Shown: positions 16,789 through 25,567, counted from the first letter of the stretch. The stretch: 59,622 nucleotides of DNA from Lentibacillus populi (GCA_014642895.1 BMJD01000027.1:1-59622), one strand, 5' to 3'. Numbers and translations: made by a program. The notes: a model not told the origin generated them from the letters alone.

Positions 16789-17565
16789 TTAACGAACAAA
16801 ACCCCGCCCACGGTAGCCTAGCTTTTCGGAGATATCCTGTGCTGTCCTCTCCGTACTTGCTTTAATATAGCTAAGATTGTCACCCTCAAAATGGCTTGAC
16901 AACCCGCTTACAGTCAGTGCGGCAACGACATATCCGCGATGATCATAGATTGGATAGGATATTCCAGTCGTATCGGCGTCTTGTTCTCCTATACTATAAG
17001 AATATCCTGCTTCACGGATTTTTTCCAGTTCCTCTAGCAAACTTTTTCGATCAGTAGGCTCATGATCACCAAGAAAATGCAATTCCTCCCTATCCAGTAT
17101 TTTTTCCTTCCGTTTTTCATCTAAAAAGGCAAGCAGCAACTTAGGACCGGAGCCCATATATAATGGCGTGCTCTTCCCGATTCTCGTATACAGACGCAGT
17201 GCTCTTGTACTTTCTACCTTTTCAATATAAGTCGCCTCATTTTGATTGACGATAACGAGGTGGATGACTTCATTGATCTCATGTGCCAGCTCTTCCATAA
17301 ATGGCAGGGCAATTCCCCTAAGCTCCAGTTGGTCGGAGACAATTTGTCCTAATTCCAGCAGCTTTAAGCCTAACCGGTAGCGGCTGTCATGCTCCGTTTC
17401 CTTTGTTTTATGTAAAAAATTGCATGATTCCAACGCCGACAACAGCCTGTAAGCAGTCGGTTTCGGCATATTTGCTCTGTAGGAAATTTCCTTTAGTGTC
17501 AATTCCTGATCTTCTTCGGTAAATAAATCGAGTAATTTTAGTGCCTTGATTACACTTTGGTTCAT
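16789..17565 (-). CDS. IclR-family transcriptional regulator
   Basis: A 258-residue regulator. Residues 1-75 form a winged helix-turn-helix (ALKLLDLFTEEDQELTLKEI ... MPKPTAYRLLSALE), and residues 80-250 an IclR effector domain with YIEKVESTRALRLYTRIG and a SYSIGEQDADTTGISYPIYD stretch whose Asp/Thr/Gly pattern lines the ligand pocket in this fold. AAAGGAG precedes the ATG. It lies in the middle of the proposed lysine-degradation genes, downstream of and in the same direction as the lysine-6-dehydrogenase-like gene. It likely responds to a pathway intermediate and acts on both clusters; candidate operators are listed separately. Confidence 0.9.
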   Translation of the reverse strand: MNQSVIKALKLLDLFTEEDQELTLKEISYRANMPKPTAYRLLSALESCNFLHKTKETEHDSRYRLGLKLLELGQIVSDQLELRGIALPFMEELAHEINEVIHLVIVNQNEATYIEKVESTRALRLYTRIGKSTPLYMGSGPKLLLAFLDEKRKEKILDREELHFLGDHEPTDRKSLLEELEKIREAGYSYSIGEQDADTTGISYPIYDHRGYVVAALTVSGLSSHFEGDNLSYIKASTERTAQDISEKLGYRGRGFVR

Positions 17566-17580
17566 GATTAATAGACTCCT

Positions 17581-17634
17581 TTAGAAAAACTCGGCATCCG
17601 CCTCGTCTTTCCAGAGGCCAGAAGTCGGAGGTCG
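17581..17634 (-). repeat. Leader hairpin repeat, copy 3
   Basis: On the minus strand this gives GACGAGGCGGATGCC, then GAGTTTTTCTAA, the same right half as copies 1 and 2, ending directly before the AAAGGAG of iclR. The left half differs more (CCTCCGACTTCTGGCCTCTGG) but can still pair with the right part. Confidence 0.5.
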
Positions 17635-17642
17635 GATTGGTA

Positions 17643-17666
17643 GAAATCGGCAGGTTAGTCGATTTC
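17643..17666 (-). promoter_or_regulatory. Inverted repeat upstream of iclR
   Basis: A perfect 7-bp inverted repeat, GAAATCG-N10-CGATTTC, lies 78-101 bases before the iclR start. It could be an autoregulatory operator; spacing differs from the operator-like palindrome at 23888. Confidence 0.35.
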
Positions 17667-17724
17667 GTTATGAAGAACCGGCAGCCCTTTTTATCCCGTA
17701 TCCCCGGAAAGGCAATATGGATAT

Positions 17725-17747
17725 CCCTCTACCAGTTTAGTAGAGGG
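17725..17747. terminator. Hairpin after the lysine-6-dehydrogenase-like gene
   Basis: A perfect 8-bp stem, CCCTCTAC / GTAGAGGG, with a seven-base loop, eight bases beyond the stop at 17755. There is no U-tract in the gene direction, so it may lower rather than stop read-through into iclR. Confidence 0.45.
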
Positions 17748-17754
17748 ACTAAAA

Positions 17755-18930
17755 TTAACTATTTACATGTATCGTTTTCTCGGTATTACTTGTTTCCTTA
17801 ATGATAACACCGCGCTTTGCCATTTCTTTAATATAGGTATCTCCGGCAACAATTTGTTCCGGCGGATAGACACCCTTTTTCGTTATTGTACCATTTGCAA
17901 TCATTTGTGCAACAACGGAGATCGTATTAGCAGTCGCGCGAGCCATCGCTGTAACATTTGTGTTCCGATCCTTGTACGTCGTCATTTCATATTGGAATGT
18001 TGCAGGTTTTCCATCCTTTTCTCCAGAAACAACCACGCGTAATAATACCGCATCATCTTTGTCTTTTAAATCGACGATTGGATCGAGCACTTTTAGCAAT
18101 ACTTCGCGTGGATTGATCTTTTGCCCATTTACATCTACTTCGTAATCCATTCTAGTTAAATTTAAATCTACTAACAGCTTGAATTTTTCGGCATGACCCG
18201 GATAACGAATCGTTTTGTATTCCAATGTTTGCAAATTCGGATAAGAAATGGATAATGTTGATGTTCCACCAGATGTATGGAAGGCTTCCAGCGGTCCAAA
18301 TTTTTCAAAATAGACGCGCTCGATTTCCGATAATGACGGAATTTCCTGTTTTACGCCATCACGAATAATCAGGGACGGGTCGGTGTAATGGTCAAAAACC
18401 CCCTCCATCGAGAATACATGATTATATTCAAACGGTGGTTCCGGACGTACTGGTATACCGCCAACATACAATTTAATCGATTCCGTCTTATCCAATTTTG
18501 ATACCCCATGTCCGGACAGGATATTGATCATCCCTGGTGCAACACCAAGATCAGGAATTAGTGTCACACCAGCCGCCTTTGCCTCATCTTTGAGGGCTAA
18601 TACTTTATCCGTCATATGGCCAATGTGACCACCAAGATCAACTGAATTAACACCAACTTTGATAGCAGTTTTAGCAACAGATTCATTGAAGGAGTAGAAT
18701 AAGGCGTTAATAATTACATCAAACTCCATCATATAATTTGCCAATTCGTCTTCATCACTGGCATTTACTTGATAGGCTGTCAGTTTAGGAGAATTTAATG
18801 AATCACAAACCTGTTGTGCTCTGGCAAAGTCGATATCGGCAAGGCCAACTGCTGCTACCCCTGAACTCATGACTAAGTCCCGTGCTGCTTCTTTTCCCAT
18901 TAATCCAGATCCTAATACACCTATTTTCAT
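17755..18930 (-). CDS. Saccharopine dehydrogenase-like protein, probable L-lysine 6-dehydrogenase
   Basis: A 391-residue NAD(P)-binding oxidoreductase. The Rossmann fold begins at once with GVLGSGLMG (residues 4-12), and the rest matches the saccharopine-dehydrogenase C-terminal/lysine-6-dehydrogenase type ([25 protein letters not shown]). The Geobacillus L-lysine 6-dehydrogenase has nearly the same size and converts lysine oxidatively to 2-aminoadipate 6-semialdehyde and ammonia. A single protein of this length cannot be a bifunctional LKR/SDH. The next genes upstream in the operon are an aldehyde dehydrogenase, a ThDP enzyme and an aminotransferase, fitting the later steps. I chose the ATG at 18930, eight bases after AAGGAG; the GTG at 18939 overlaps that site. 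True saccharopine dehydrogenase activity is the alternative. Confidence 0.78.
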   Translation of the reverse strand: MKIGVLGSGLMGKEAARDLVMSSGVAAVGLADIDFARAQQVCDSLNSPKLTAYQVNASDEDELANYMMEFDVIINALFYSFNESVAKTAIKVGVNSVDLGGHIGHMTDKVLALKDEAKAAGVTLIPDLGVAPGMINILSGHGVSKLDKTESIKLYVGGIPVRPEPPFEYNHVFSMEGVFDHYTDPSLIIRDGVKQEIPSLSEIERVYFEKFGPLEAFHTSGGTSTLSISYPNLQTLEYKTIRYPGHAEKFKLLVDLNLTRMDYEVDVNGQKINPREVLLKVLDPIVDLKDKDDAVLLRVVVSGEKDGKPATFQYEMTTYKDRNTNVTAMARATANTISVVAQMIANGTITKKGVYPPEQIVAGDTYIKEMAKRGVIIKETSNTEKTIHVNS

Positions 18931-19190
18931 CAAATCCACTCCTTGTGAAAAGTTATTAAGAGCTACTTGGCTGCAGTAATGCTCCTTAATCCCGTTTTAA
19001 TGGGCAGGCGAAGCACCCATTTTTAATGCGGAACGAATACAAGCCTCAAAAGGCGGGGTTCAACTGCCCGCAAAGTTCCATTTAAACAAAAAATTCAATA
19101 AACTCCAGCCACCGTAGATAACCAGCGAAAAAACAGCAATCCAACACTAGCCTAGTGAGCCTAGAATCGCGCTAAAATCGTGGAAAGCGC

Positions 19191-19315
19191 CGATCGCCTT
19201 TTTTCCCCTTCGATTGGGGTTTCTATATGTTCGATCGGCTTTTTTCCTCTTCTGATCGGGGTTTCTGCATGTTCGATCGGCTTTTTCTCCTCTAGATCGG
19301 GGTTTCTGTATGCTT
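19191..19315. repeat. Three tandem 41-42-bp repeats
   Basis: Units start CGATCG at 19191, 19232 and 19274, each followed by a pyrimidine stretch and GATyGGGGTTTCT. They translate on the minus strand into a 14-residue KKADRTYRNP-type repeat inside a 70-codon open frame (19147-19359), but that frame has no ribosome site and I regard it as non-coding. The array lies in the 540-bp gap between the lysine-6-dehydrogenase-like and aldehyde dehydrogenase genes; the rest of that gap holds nothing recognisable. Confidence 0.75.
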
Positions 19316-19469
19316 GATAAAAGTGATAAAACACCAGAAATTCGTCGGTAAAACCTCAAAAATCGCCGATAAAAGTAACGATAAGCTACAAAAAGGATCG
19401 ATCAAGCAACTATCTAAATAGTAAACCACCCGACTACCGTTAAGACGCCTCGGCTAATGCCGTGTTAAC

Positions 19470-20969
19470 CTACTCTACATCGATCTGCGCCCGCTGCAAT
19501 TTTCCACTGTAATCCACATAGACCGCTTTCCATTCTGTAAATACGTCGAGTGCCGCAACACCAGAATCGCGGTGCCCGTTACCTGTTCCTTTTGTTCCAC
19601 CGAATGGCAGGTGAATTTCCGCGCCAGTTGTGCCAGCGTTGACGTAGACGATTCCGGTATCAAGATCACGCTGGGCTTTAAATACACGATTAACATCTGC
19701 TGTAAAAATCGAACTTGATAAGCCGTACGTTACTCCGTTGTTTACCTCAATCGCCTCTTCAAAACTCTTAACTGGAATCAAAGAAACAACGGGACCAAAG
19801 ATTTCTTCCTGGGCGATTCGCATATCCGCCGTTGCATCCGTGAACAGGGTCGGTGAAAAATAATTTCCCTTTTGATGGTCATCCTCATTCAGGACATAAC
19901 CGCCGGCAAGCATTTTTGCCCCTTCCGCTTTACCAATTTCGATGTACTGTTTAATTTTCTCAAGACCTGCTTGATTAATAATTGGACCGACTTTAATCGA
20001 TTCGTCCAAGCCGTTTCCAATGGTTAGTTTCTCCATTTCCACAAGCAGCCGTTCTTCTAATCGTTCCTTGACCGCTTCGTGAACAATCACACGGCTGCAT
20101 GCGGTGCAGCGCTGGCCGCTTGTGCCAAAGGCGCTCCAGAGAATACCTTCCACAGCCAAATCCAGATCAGCATCATCCATCACAATTACCGCATTTTTTC
20201 CGCCCATCTCGAGGGATACTTTTTTCAGTTTCATCCCACATTTGCTGGCGATATTTCTTCCTGTATCATTCGACCCTGTAAAGGAAATAACCCGGATATC
20301 ATCATGTTCAACCATCGCATCGCCGACTTCTGATCCAGAGCCAAACACAACGTTCATAACTCCTTTTGGCAGCCCTGCCTCTTCTAAAATCTTAGCAAGT
20401 TCAAAGGCCATAATTGGTGTCTCGGTTGCTGGCTTCCATACAACCGCATTTCCTGCAACAATTGCTGGGAATGACTTCCAAGTGGCAATTGCAATCGGGA
20501 AATTCCATGGCGTAATAATGCCAACAACACCAACTGGTGCCCGCATGCTCATCGCGAATTTATCCTTTAATTCCGACGGGGTCGTCTGCCCAAACAAACG
20601 GCGTCCTTCACCAGCCATGTAAAAGGCCATATCAATTCCTTCCTGCACTTCTCCGCGCGCTTCCTCAATAACCTTTCCGTTTTCCATTGTTAATAATTGG
20701 GCAAGCTTTTCTTTCCGTTCCTTCATCATGCTGCCAACGCGAAACAGTACCTCGGCTCGATGTGGTGCAGGCACCAGTGCCCATTCTTTTTGTGCTTTTT
20801 TGGCAGCTGCCACGGCATCATTCACACTTCCCCCGCTGGATAACGGTACCTCAACAACAGTTTCGCCAGTTGCAGGGTTAACAACCGCAGCCGTTTTCCC
20901 GTCTGATTCAATCCATTCCCCATTAATAAAGTTTTTTAGGCTTCTTACTTCTAATAATGCTTCTGCCAT
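19470..20969 (-). CDS. Aldehyde dehydrogenase, probable aminoadipate-semialdehyde (P6C) dehydrogenase
   Basis: A 499-residue ALDH with PWNFP at 154-158, the catalytic Glu254 in LEMGGKN and Cys288 in TSGQRCTACSR. The C-terminal loop VNAGTTGAEIHLPFGGTKGT and GNGHRDSG has the TGAEI and GHRDSG features seen in ALDH7-type enzymes, which oxidise 2-aminoadipate 6-semialdehyde. In this operon it would act directly on the product of the lysine 6-dehydrogenase-like enzyme to give 2-aminoadipate. AGGAGG precedes the ATG and 41 bases separate it from the ThDP gene. It differs clearly from the second ALDH at 12226, so the two are not redundant. A broader semialdehyde specificity cannot be excluded. Confidence 0.82.
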   Translation of the reverse strand: MAEALLEVRSLKNFINGEWIESDGKTAAVVNPATGETVVEVPLSSGGSVNDAVAAAKKAQKEWALVPAPHRAEVLFRVGSMMKERKEKLAQLLTMENGKVIEEARGEVQEGIDMAFYMAGEGRRLFGQTTPSELKDKFAMSMRAPVGVVGIITPWNFPIAIATWKSFPAIVAGNAVVWKPATETPIMAFELAKILEEAGLPKGVMNVVFGSGSEVGDAMVEHDDIRVISFTGSNDTGRNIASKCGMKLKKVSLEMGGKNAVIVMDDADLDLAVEGILWSAFGTSGQRCTACSRVIVHEAVKERLEERLLVEMEKLTIGNGLDESIKVGPIINQAGLEKIKQYIEIGKAEGAKMLAGGYVLNEDDHQKGNYFSPTLFTDATADMRIAQEEIFGPVVSLIPVKSFEEAIEVNNGVTYGLSSSIFTADVNRVFKAQRDLDTGIVYVNAGTTGAEIHLPFGGTKGTGNGHRDSGVAALDVFTEWKAVYVDYSGKLQRAQIDVE

Positions 20970-21010
20970 ATTAAATACCTCCTAAAATTTTTTATGAACA
21001 AAGGTGCAGA

Positions 21011-22684
21011 TTACTTGTTAGAACGATCCCGAATTTCCTGGATGGTTGATGATACGGAAATTTGCTCTTTATCGGTTATAATCTCAATAACTGTTGGTTT
21101 GTTTGATTTTAATGCCTCGTCAAATACACGCTCAAACGCCTCAATCGTATGAACCGTAAACCCTTTAGCGCCAACACTTTTTGCCAGGTCAGCAAATGAC
21201 ACATCCCCTAGATCTGTTGCCATCACTTTCTCCGGATAATGTATTTCCTGATGCATGCGAATCGTTCCATACATGTTATTATTAAACACGAGACTTATGA
21301 CCGGAATATGATAGCGGACTGCGGTCTCCAGTTCCTGCACGGTCATCATAAAGCCGCCATCACCAGACAACGACACAACCGTCTTTTTCGGAAATGCAAG
21401 CTTTGCACCAAGTGCTGCCGGCATTCCGTACCCCATCGCCCCCGAAGTTGGTCCAACATACGTATGTTTTTCGGTAAATGGATAAAAGGCGTGCAGCCAT
21501 CCGGCAAAATTTCCGGCATCGTTGGTTAATAACGCATTTCCCGGAAGTTTATCTGCCAGTATTGCAACAACATGCTTGTTTAGCACATCATCATCTTTCA
21601 AAACTAAACGACTGATCGATTCATATGCCTTCCGCCGCTCTTTCACCCAACCGCTCCAAACGGGATCAACGTCCAAACCTGTCAGGGATTGGAGCGCCTC
21701 CTGCAGATCGGCCACAATTCCGACGTCTGGCTGATACACTTTTCCAAGCGTTTCAAAGTCGATATCGATATGAATCAGCTTTTTGGCTGGGTTGATAAGC
21801 CTGTAATCCTGTGTCGTAACTTCGGAAAGCCGCGTTCCAAGCGCCAGGATCACATCCGCATCCGTTACCGTTTCAAGGATCTTTTTATTCGTTCCAAGTC
21901 CCAGATGCCCAACATATAAGGCATGATCATTCGGAAAAACGTCATGCCGGCGAAATGCTGCAGCTACGGGAAGCTGATATTTTTCCGCAAAATTAAGCAG
22001 TGCCCCTTCTGCTTGTGAACATTTCACTCCGCCACCCGCAATAATCAAAGGATGTGTTGCCCCAGCTACTATTTCCTCGACACGTTTTATTTCTTCTGTT
22101 GCTGGACTTGGCTTTGGCTTGATCGTTGCTGGTCCAAAGTGCATATCTGATACTACCGGTAAAACATCCTCCGGTAAAGAAACAATAACAGGTCCTGGTC
22201 TACCCGTCTGAGCGATTCGGAATGCCCGCTGTACCAGCTCTGGCATCCGTTCCGCGTCTTTTACCTCCACCGCCCATTTAGCGATATGCTGGAAATAGCT
22301 ATCCAAATCAACTTCCTGGAACCCTTCCCTGCCCCGGAATTTGCTATGTACCTGGCCAAGAAACACAACCATTGGCGTTGAATCCTGGTAGGCTGTATGA
22401 ACGCCTATGGAAAGATTTGCCGCGCCAACACCTCTTGTTGCCAGCACGACACCAGGTTGTAATGCCGATTTCGCATATCCTTCCGCCATAAATGCTGCTC
22501 CACTTTCATGTCTTGCAGAAATGACTTGAATCGCCTGCTCATCATATAAGGCATCCAACAAGGGCAAATAACTTTCTCCAGGCACACAAAAGACGTTTGT
22601 AACTCCCTCGACTTTCATACATTCTACAATTGCCTGGGCAGCCGATAATTTTTTCGTTGTTTGTGGAGCCAAGTCAGTCTTCAC
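21011..22684 (-). CDS. ThDP-dependent enzyme, acetolactate synthase-like; candidate 2-oxoadipate decarboxylase
   Basis: A 557-residue ThDP enzyme with three domains: N-terminal pyrimidine-binding domain with the catalytic Glu60 in ARHESGAAFMAEGYAK, central domain, and C-terminal pyrophosphate domain with GDGGFMMTVQELETA ... NNNMYG. By similarity it would be annotated as acetolactate synthase large subunit, but no regulatory subunit, ilvC or alsD is near. It overlaps the aminotransferase gene by four bases (GTGA, GTG start), and the product expected from that enzyme is 2-oxoadipate. Decarboxylation would give 5-oxopentanoate for the dehydrogenase at 12226. That role is inference from context; a benzoylformate-decarboxylase-like or acetolactate-forming activity is possible. 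Confidence 0.78.
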   Translation of the reverse strand: MKTDLAPQTTKKLSAAQAIVECMKVEGVTNVFCVPGESYLPLLDALYDEQAIQVISARHESGAAFMAEGYAKSALQPGVVLATRGVGAANLSIGVHTAYQDSTPMVVFLGQVHSKFRGREGFQEVDLDSYFQHIAKWAVEVKDAERMPELVQRAFRIAQTGRPGPVIVSLPEDVLPVVSDMHFGPATIKPKPSPATEEIKRVEEIVAGATHPLIIAGGGVKCSQAEGALLNFAEKYQLPVAAAFRRHDVFPNDHALYVGHLGLGTNKKILETVTDADVILALGTRLSEVTTQDYRLINPAKKLIHIDIDFETLGKVYQPDVGIVADLQEALQSLTGLDVDPVWSGWVKERRKAYESISRLVLKDDDVLNKHVVAILADKLPGNALLTNDAGNFAGWLHAFYPFTEKHTYVGPTSGAMGYGMPAALGAKLAFPKKTVVSLSGDGGFMMTVQELETAVRYHIPVISLVFNNNMYGTIRMHQEIHYPEKVMATDLGDVSFADLAKSVGAKGFTVHTIEAFERVFDEALKSNKPTVIEIITDKEQISVSSTIQEIRDRSNK

Positions 22685-23862
22685 GATTCGTGCACCCCCT
22701 TTAAATCCATTGCTTTTATCCGGTTGATGACTTGATCCAGCCGCCCCGTTGTCACGGATAGGGAGATACGGATAAAGCCCTCACCAGTTGGCCCAAAAGC
22801 TGTACCAGGAGTAACAATAATGCCAGCTTCCTCCAGTAATTTATTGGCAAAACCGATGGAGGTATACTCATCCGGAACACGTGCCCAGAGAAAAATGGTT
22901 CCTTTTGGCTTTTCCGTATAAATACCTGCTCTGTTTAAAGCGGCATGCAATTTCTCCATGCGCATTTCGTATTTTTTGTTATTGGCTGCTACTGCTGACA
23001 GATCACTTTCGAGTGCAGCGGCAGCAGCCTTTTGAATCGGGAGAAACTGACTTGTATCAATGTTACTTTTTAACGTAGCCAATGCCCCTATAACCGTTTT
23101 ATTTCCGACAATATAACCGATCCGCCAGCCGGTCATACTAAAACTTTTTGACAATGATCCGAATTCAACTGCCCAGTCCTTGGCATTTGGTGCCTGCATG
23201 ACACTCGGTGCTTTGTATCCGTGAAACGTAACCAAATCGTAGGCGGCATCATGGGCCAGGAGCACGTTGTTTTCCCGGGCAAATGCAATCGCTTCCACAA
23301 ATGTGCTTAAATGAACAGTTGCCGCAGTTGGATTGCTCGGGTAATTTAACAGCATTAATGTGGCCTTTTCCTTATCTTCATCCGTAATGTTATCAAAAAG
23401 CGGCACATAGCCATTTTCTGTATCAAGTGGTAACCGAACGCTTTTCCCGCCAGCTAGATGTACCGCAGTACGATAAGCTGGGTAGCCTGGATCGGGAACG
23501 AGCACGGTTTCGCCAGGATTAATAACGGCATGCATTAAATTGGCAATTCCTTCTTTTGACCCGATTAATGCCAGTACCTCTGTGTCTGGATCCAATGTAA
23601 CGCCATAATGTTTTTGGTAATAGTGGGAAACAGCCTCCCTAAATTCAAGGCAACCGCTATAGGTTGAATAGCGATGGTTGGCAGAAACTCTGGCCTCTTC
23701 CGCCAGTTTGTCAATGATAAAATCCGGTGTCGGCAAATCCGGTGCACCGATTCCTAAATCGATTACATTGACCCCCTTCGCTTCCAGCTCTTTCTTTTTT
23801 TCCTGAAACGCAGCGAATAAATAAGGCGGCAAGCTTGTTACTTTGTCAGAAACAAAAGTCAT
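22681..23862 (-). CDS. Class I/II PLP aminotransferase, probable 2-aminoadipate aminotransferase
   Basis: A 393-residue fold-type I aminotransferase, subgroup of LL-diaminopimelate/aspartate-type enzymes. It has NVIDLGIGAPDLPTP near residue 33, the NYPSNPTAA loop, HDAAYDLV, and the cofactor lysine in SLSKSFSMTGWRIGY (about residue 236), with the carboxylate-binding Arg in EGFIRISLS. It heads the minus-strand operon, with GGGAGG before the ATG and a promoter and palindrome just upstream. Between an aminoadipate-forming dehydrogenase and a ThDP decarboxylase, transamination of 2-aminoadipate to 2-oxoadipate is the most economical role. Confidence 0.82.
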   Translation of the reverse strand: MTFVSDKVTSLPPYLFAAFQEKKKELEAKGVNVIDLGIGAPDLPTPDFIIDKLAEEARVSANHRYSTYSGCLEFREAVSHYYQKHYGVTLDPDTEVLALIGSKEGIANLMHAVINPGETVLVPDPGYPAYRTAVHLAGGKSVRLPLDTENGYVPLFDNITDEDKEKATLMLLNYPSNPTAATVHLSTFVEAIAFARENNVLLAHDAAYDLVTFHGYKAPSVMQAPNAKDWAVEFGSLSKSFSMTGWRIGYIVGNKTVIGALATLKSNIDTSQFLPIQKAAAAALESDLSAVAANNKKYEMRMEKLHAALNRAGIYTEKPKGTIFLWARVPDEYTSIGFANKLLEEAGIIVTPGTAFGPTGEGFIRISLSVTTGRLDQVINRIKAMDLKGVHES

Positions 23863-23887
23863 TATCCATCCTCCCTATTTCACTATT

Positions 23888-23936
23888 TGAAACGATATTT
23901 CATATAACTATTATAAGTGTAAATCACATTTTATAA
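23888..23936 (-). promoter_or_regulatory. Promoter and IclR-like operator of the aminotransferase operon
   Basis: On the minus strand TTTATA (about 23932-23937) and TATAAT (23910-23915) are spaced by 16 bases. Just downstream, at 23888-23902, lies the 15-bp palindrome TGAAA-N5-TTTCA, the form of a typical IclR-family operator. Its position between the -10 box and the start codon fits repression. Confidence 0.5.
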
Positions 23937-23986
23937 ATTTGCAACTGTTTATAATTAACAGAATATAAACAGTGCAAAAATACTAG

Positions 23987-25567
23987 TTATTGGGCTAACG
24001 TCTCATCTGCACGTTCTATATTATCCGGTTTTTCTGAAAAAACATAAAACAAAACCAAACAGATGATAACCGTGGCCAAACCAGCCCACACATTGCCGAC
24101 CAACCCCAAAACAATGTACCCTAATCCGGCAATTCCGGCTGCTACTAATGCGTATGGAATCTGGGTGGTCACATGGTCAATATGGTGACAGCTTGACCCT
24201 GCTGAGGAAAGAATGGTCGTATCGGAAATCGGTGAACAATGGTCACCAAAGACTGCTCCTGCTAGTACAGCTGCAAGTATTGGTAATATGAGGGAGATAT
24301 CCGTTGCTGCTGCAATGTGTCCAGCAATCGGCAACAAAATCCCGAATGACCCCCACGATGTTCCCGTTGCAAAGGCGATGAATCCGGCAATAACAAACAT
24401 AATAAATGGTAAAAATGCCAGGCTGATATTGGCATTATCAACTACTCCAGCCAAGTATTCCCCTGTTCCCAGTTCACCAATCAAAAAGACAATTGCCCAG
24501 GCAAAAATTAAAATAGTGAATCCGGGCATCATTGATTTTGCCCCTTCATAAAGCCCGATTCCAAAGTGCTTTCCCGTTAATTTCCCCTTAAATATATGGC
24601 GCAAAAATAAGATGAAGGTGATCGCAATACCAATCAGCCCACCATACAACAATGCCTCCGGCGCATCAGCACTGCCAAAAATATTAATTAACGTTTTTTC
24701 TCCTTCAACAGAGCCAAGACCGCTGAAGTACATGGAAATGACCGTCGCCACAAACAATCCGGCAATTGGGATAAAAAGGTCACTGACTTTACCAGAATCA
24801 CTTGTTGGCAAATTAGACGCTGTGTCTATTTTATCTTTATTTTCTGGATTTAACACTTCACCTGTTTGCATCGCCCGTTGTTCGTGTACTTTCATAGGTC
24901 CAAAATCTGCCTGACGCAATGCCATGATAACGACAACACCAAGTGCAGCCCACACATAAAAATTCATCGGAATGATTTGGACAAAGGCGCCAAAAGCGGT
25001 ATGCTCTGTAACTTGTTGTGCTGCCAAAACCGTCCCAAGTATTCCGATAATGGAAGCACCCCAGCTTGAAACAGGTGCAATAACACATACAGGTGCCGAC
25101 GTCGAATCAACAATATAGGCAAGCTTTGCCCGTGATACCCGATGTTTATCGGTCACCGGTCTTGCAACCTGACCGACTGTTAAACTATTAAAATAATCAT
25201 CAACAAAGACGATAACACCAAGCACAGCTGTCATGATTTGTGCACCAGCCCTTGTTTTCACCCGTTTGATCATCCAGTCGCCAAACGCCTTTGTCCCGCC
25301 CATCATACTGACAAAAGCCGTTAGAATCCCAAGCATCATGACAAACAATAGAATATAGATATTTCCTGTGTTTAATGCACCATCGGCAACAAATACACCT
25401 TTGAACGCTTCCCAGACCATACCAAGTGAGGCAAGAATATCAAAGCTTTTAATAAAAAATGCAGCAGCGACAATTCCGACACCAAGCGATAACAATACCC
25501 GTTTCGTTAAAAGTACCATCACAATTGCTAATATCGGCGGAAGTAACGACCAAGCTGAATTCACCAT
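23987..25567 (-). CDS. NhaC-family Na+/H+ antiporter-like carrier, candidate lysine transporter
   Basis: A 526-residue polytopic protein with about 12 hydrophobic segments. It has the NhaC-family VFVDDYFNSLTVGQVARPVTD stretch and FGDHCSPISDTTILSSAGS near residue 415, both central to the transport core. A Glu/Lys/Asp-rich loop (about 255-275) is cytoplasmic. NhaC-like proteins exchange sodium and protons, but one branch (LysW) was predicted to carry lysine. I start at the ATG at 25567, after AGGAGG; the frame is open to 25630. It is separated by 124 bases from the catabolic operon and has its own promoter region with a cre box. Lysine uptake is inferred from position only. Confidence 0.82.
   Translation of the reverse strand: MVNSAWSLLPPILAIVMVLLTKRVLLSLGVGIVAAAFFIKSFDILASLGMVWEAFKGVFVADGALNTGNIYILLFVMMLGILTAFVSMMGGTKAFGDWMIKRVKTRAGAQIMTAVLGVIVFVDDYFNSLTVGQVARPVTDKHRVSRAKLAYIVDSTSAPVCVIAPVSSWGASIIGILGTVLAAQQVTEHTAFGAFVQIIPMNFYVWAALGVVVIMALRQADFGPMKVHEQRAMQTGEVLNPENKDKIDTASNLPTSDSGKVSDLFIPIAGLFVATVISMYFSGLGSVEGEKTLINIFGSADAPEALLYGGLIGIAITFILFLRHIFKGKLTGKHFGIGLYEGAKSMMPGFTILIFAWAIVFLIGELGTGEYLAGVVDNANISLAFLPFIMFVIAGFIAFATGTSWGSFGILLPIAGHIAAATDISLILPILAAVLAGAVFGDHCSPISDTTILSSAGSSCHHIDHVTTQIPYALVAAGIAGLGYIVLGLVGNVWAGLATVIICLVLFYVFSEKPDNIERADETLAQ

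Noticed and set aside
19147-19359. A 70-residue Arg/Lys-rich repeat protein on the minus strand
   Set aside because: It is only the translation of the 42-bp tandem repeat, has no ribosome site and no known family.
20104-20622. A 172-codon plus-strand frame opposite the aldehyde dehydrogenase
   Set aside because: Antisense shadow without ribosome site; the minus-strand frame carries the catalytic Glu and Cys.
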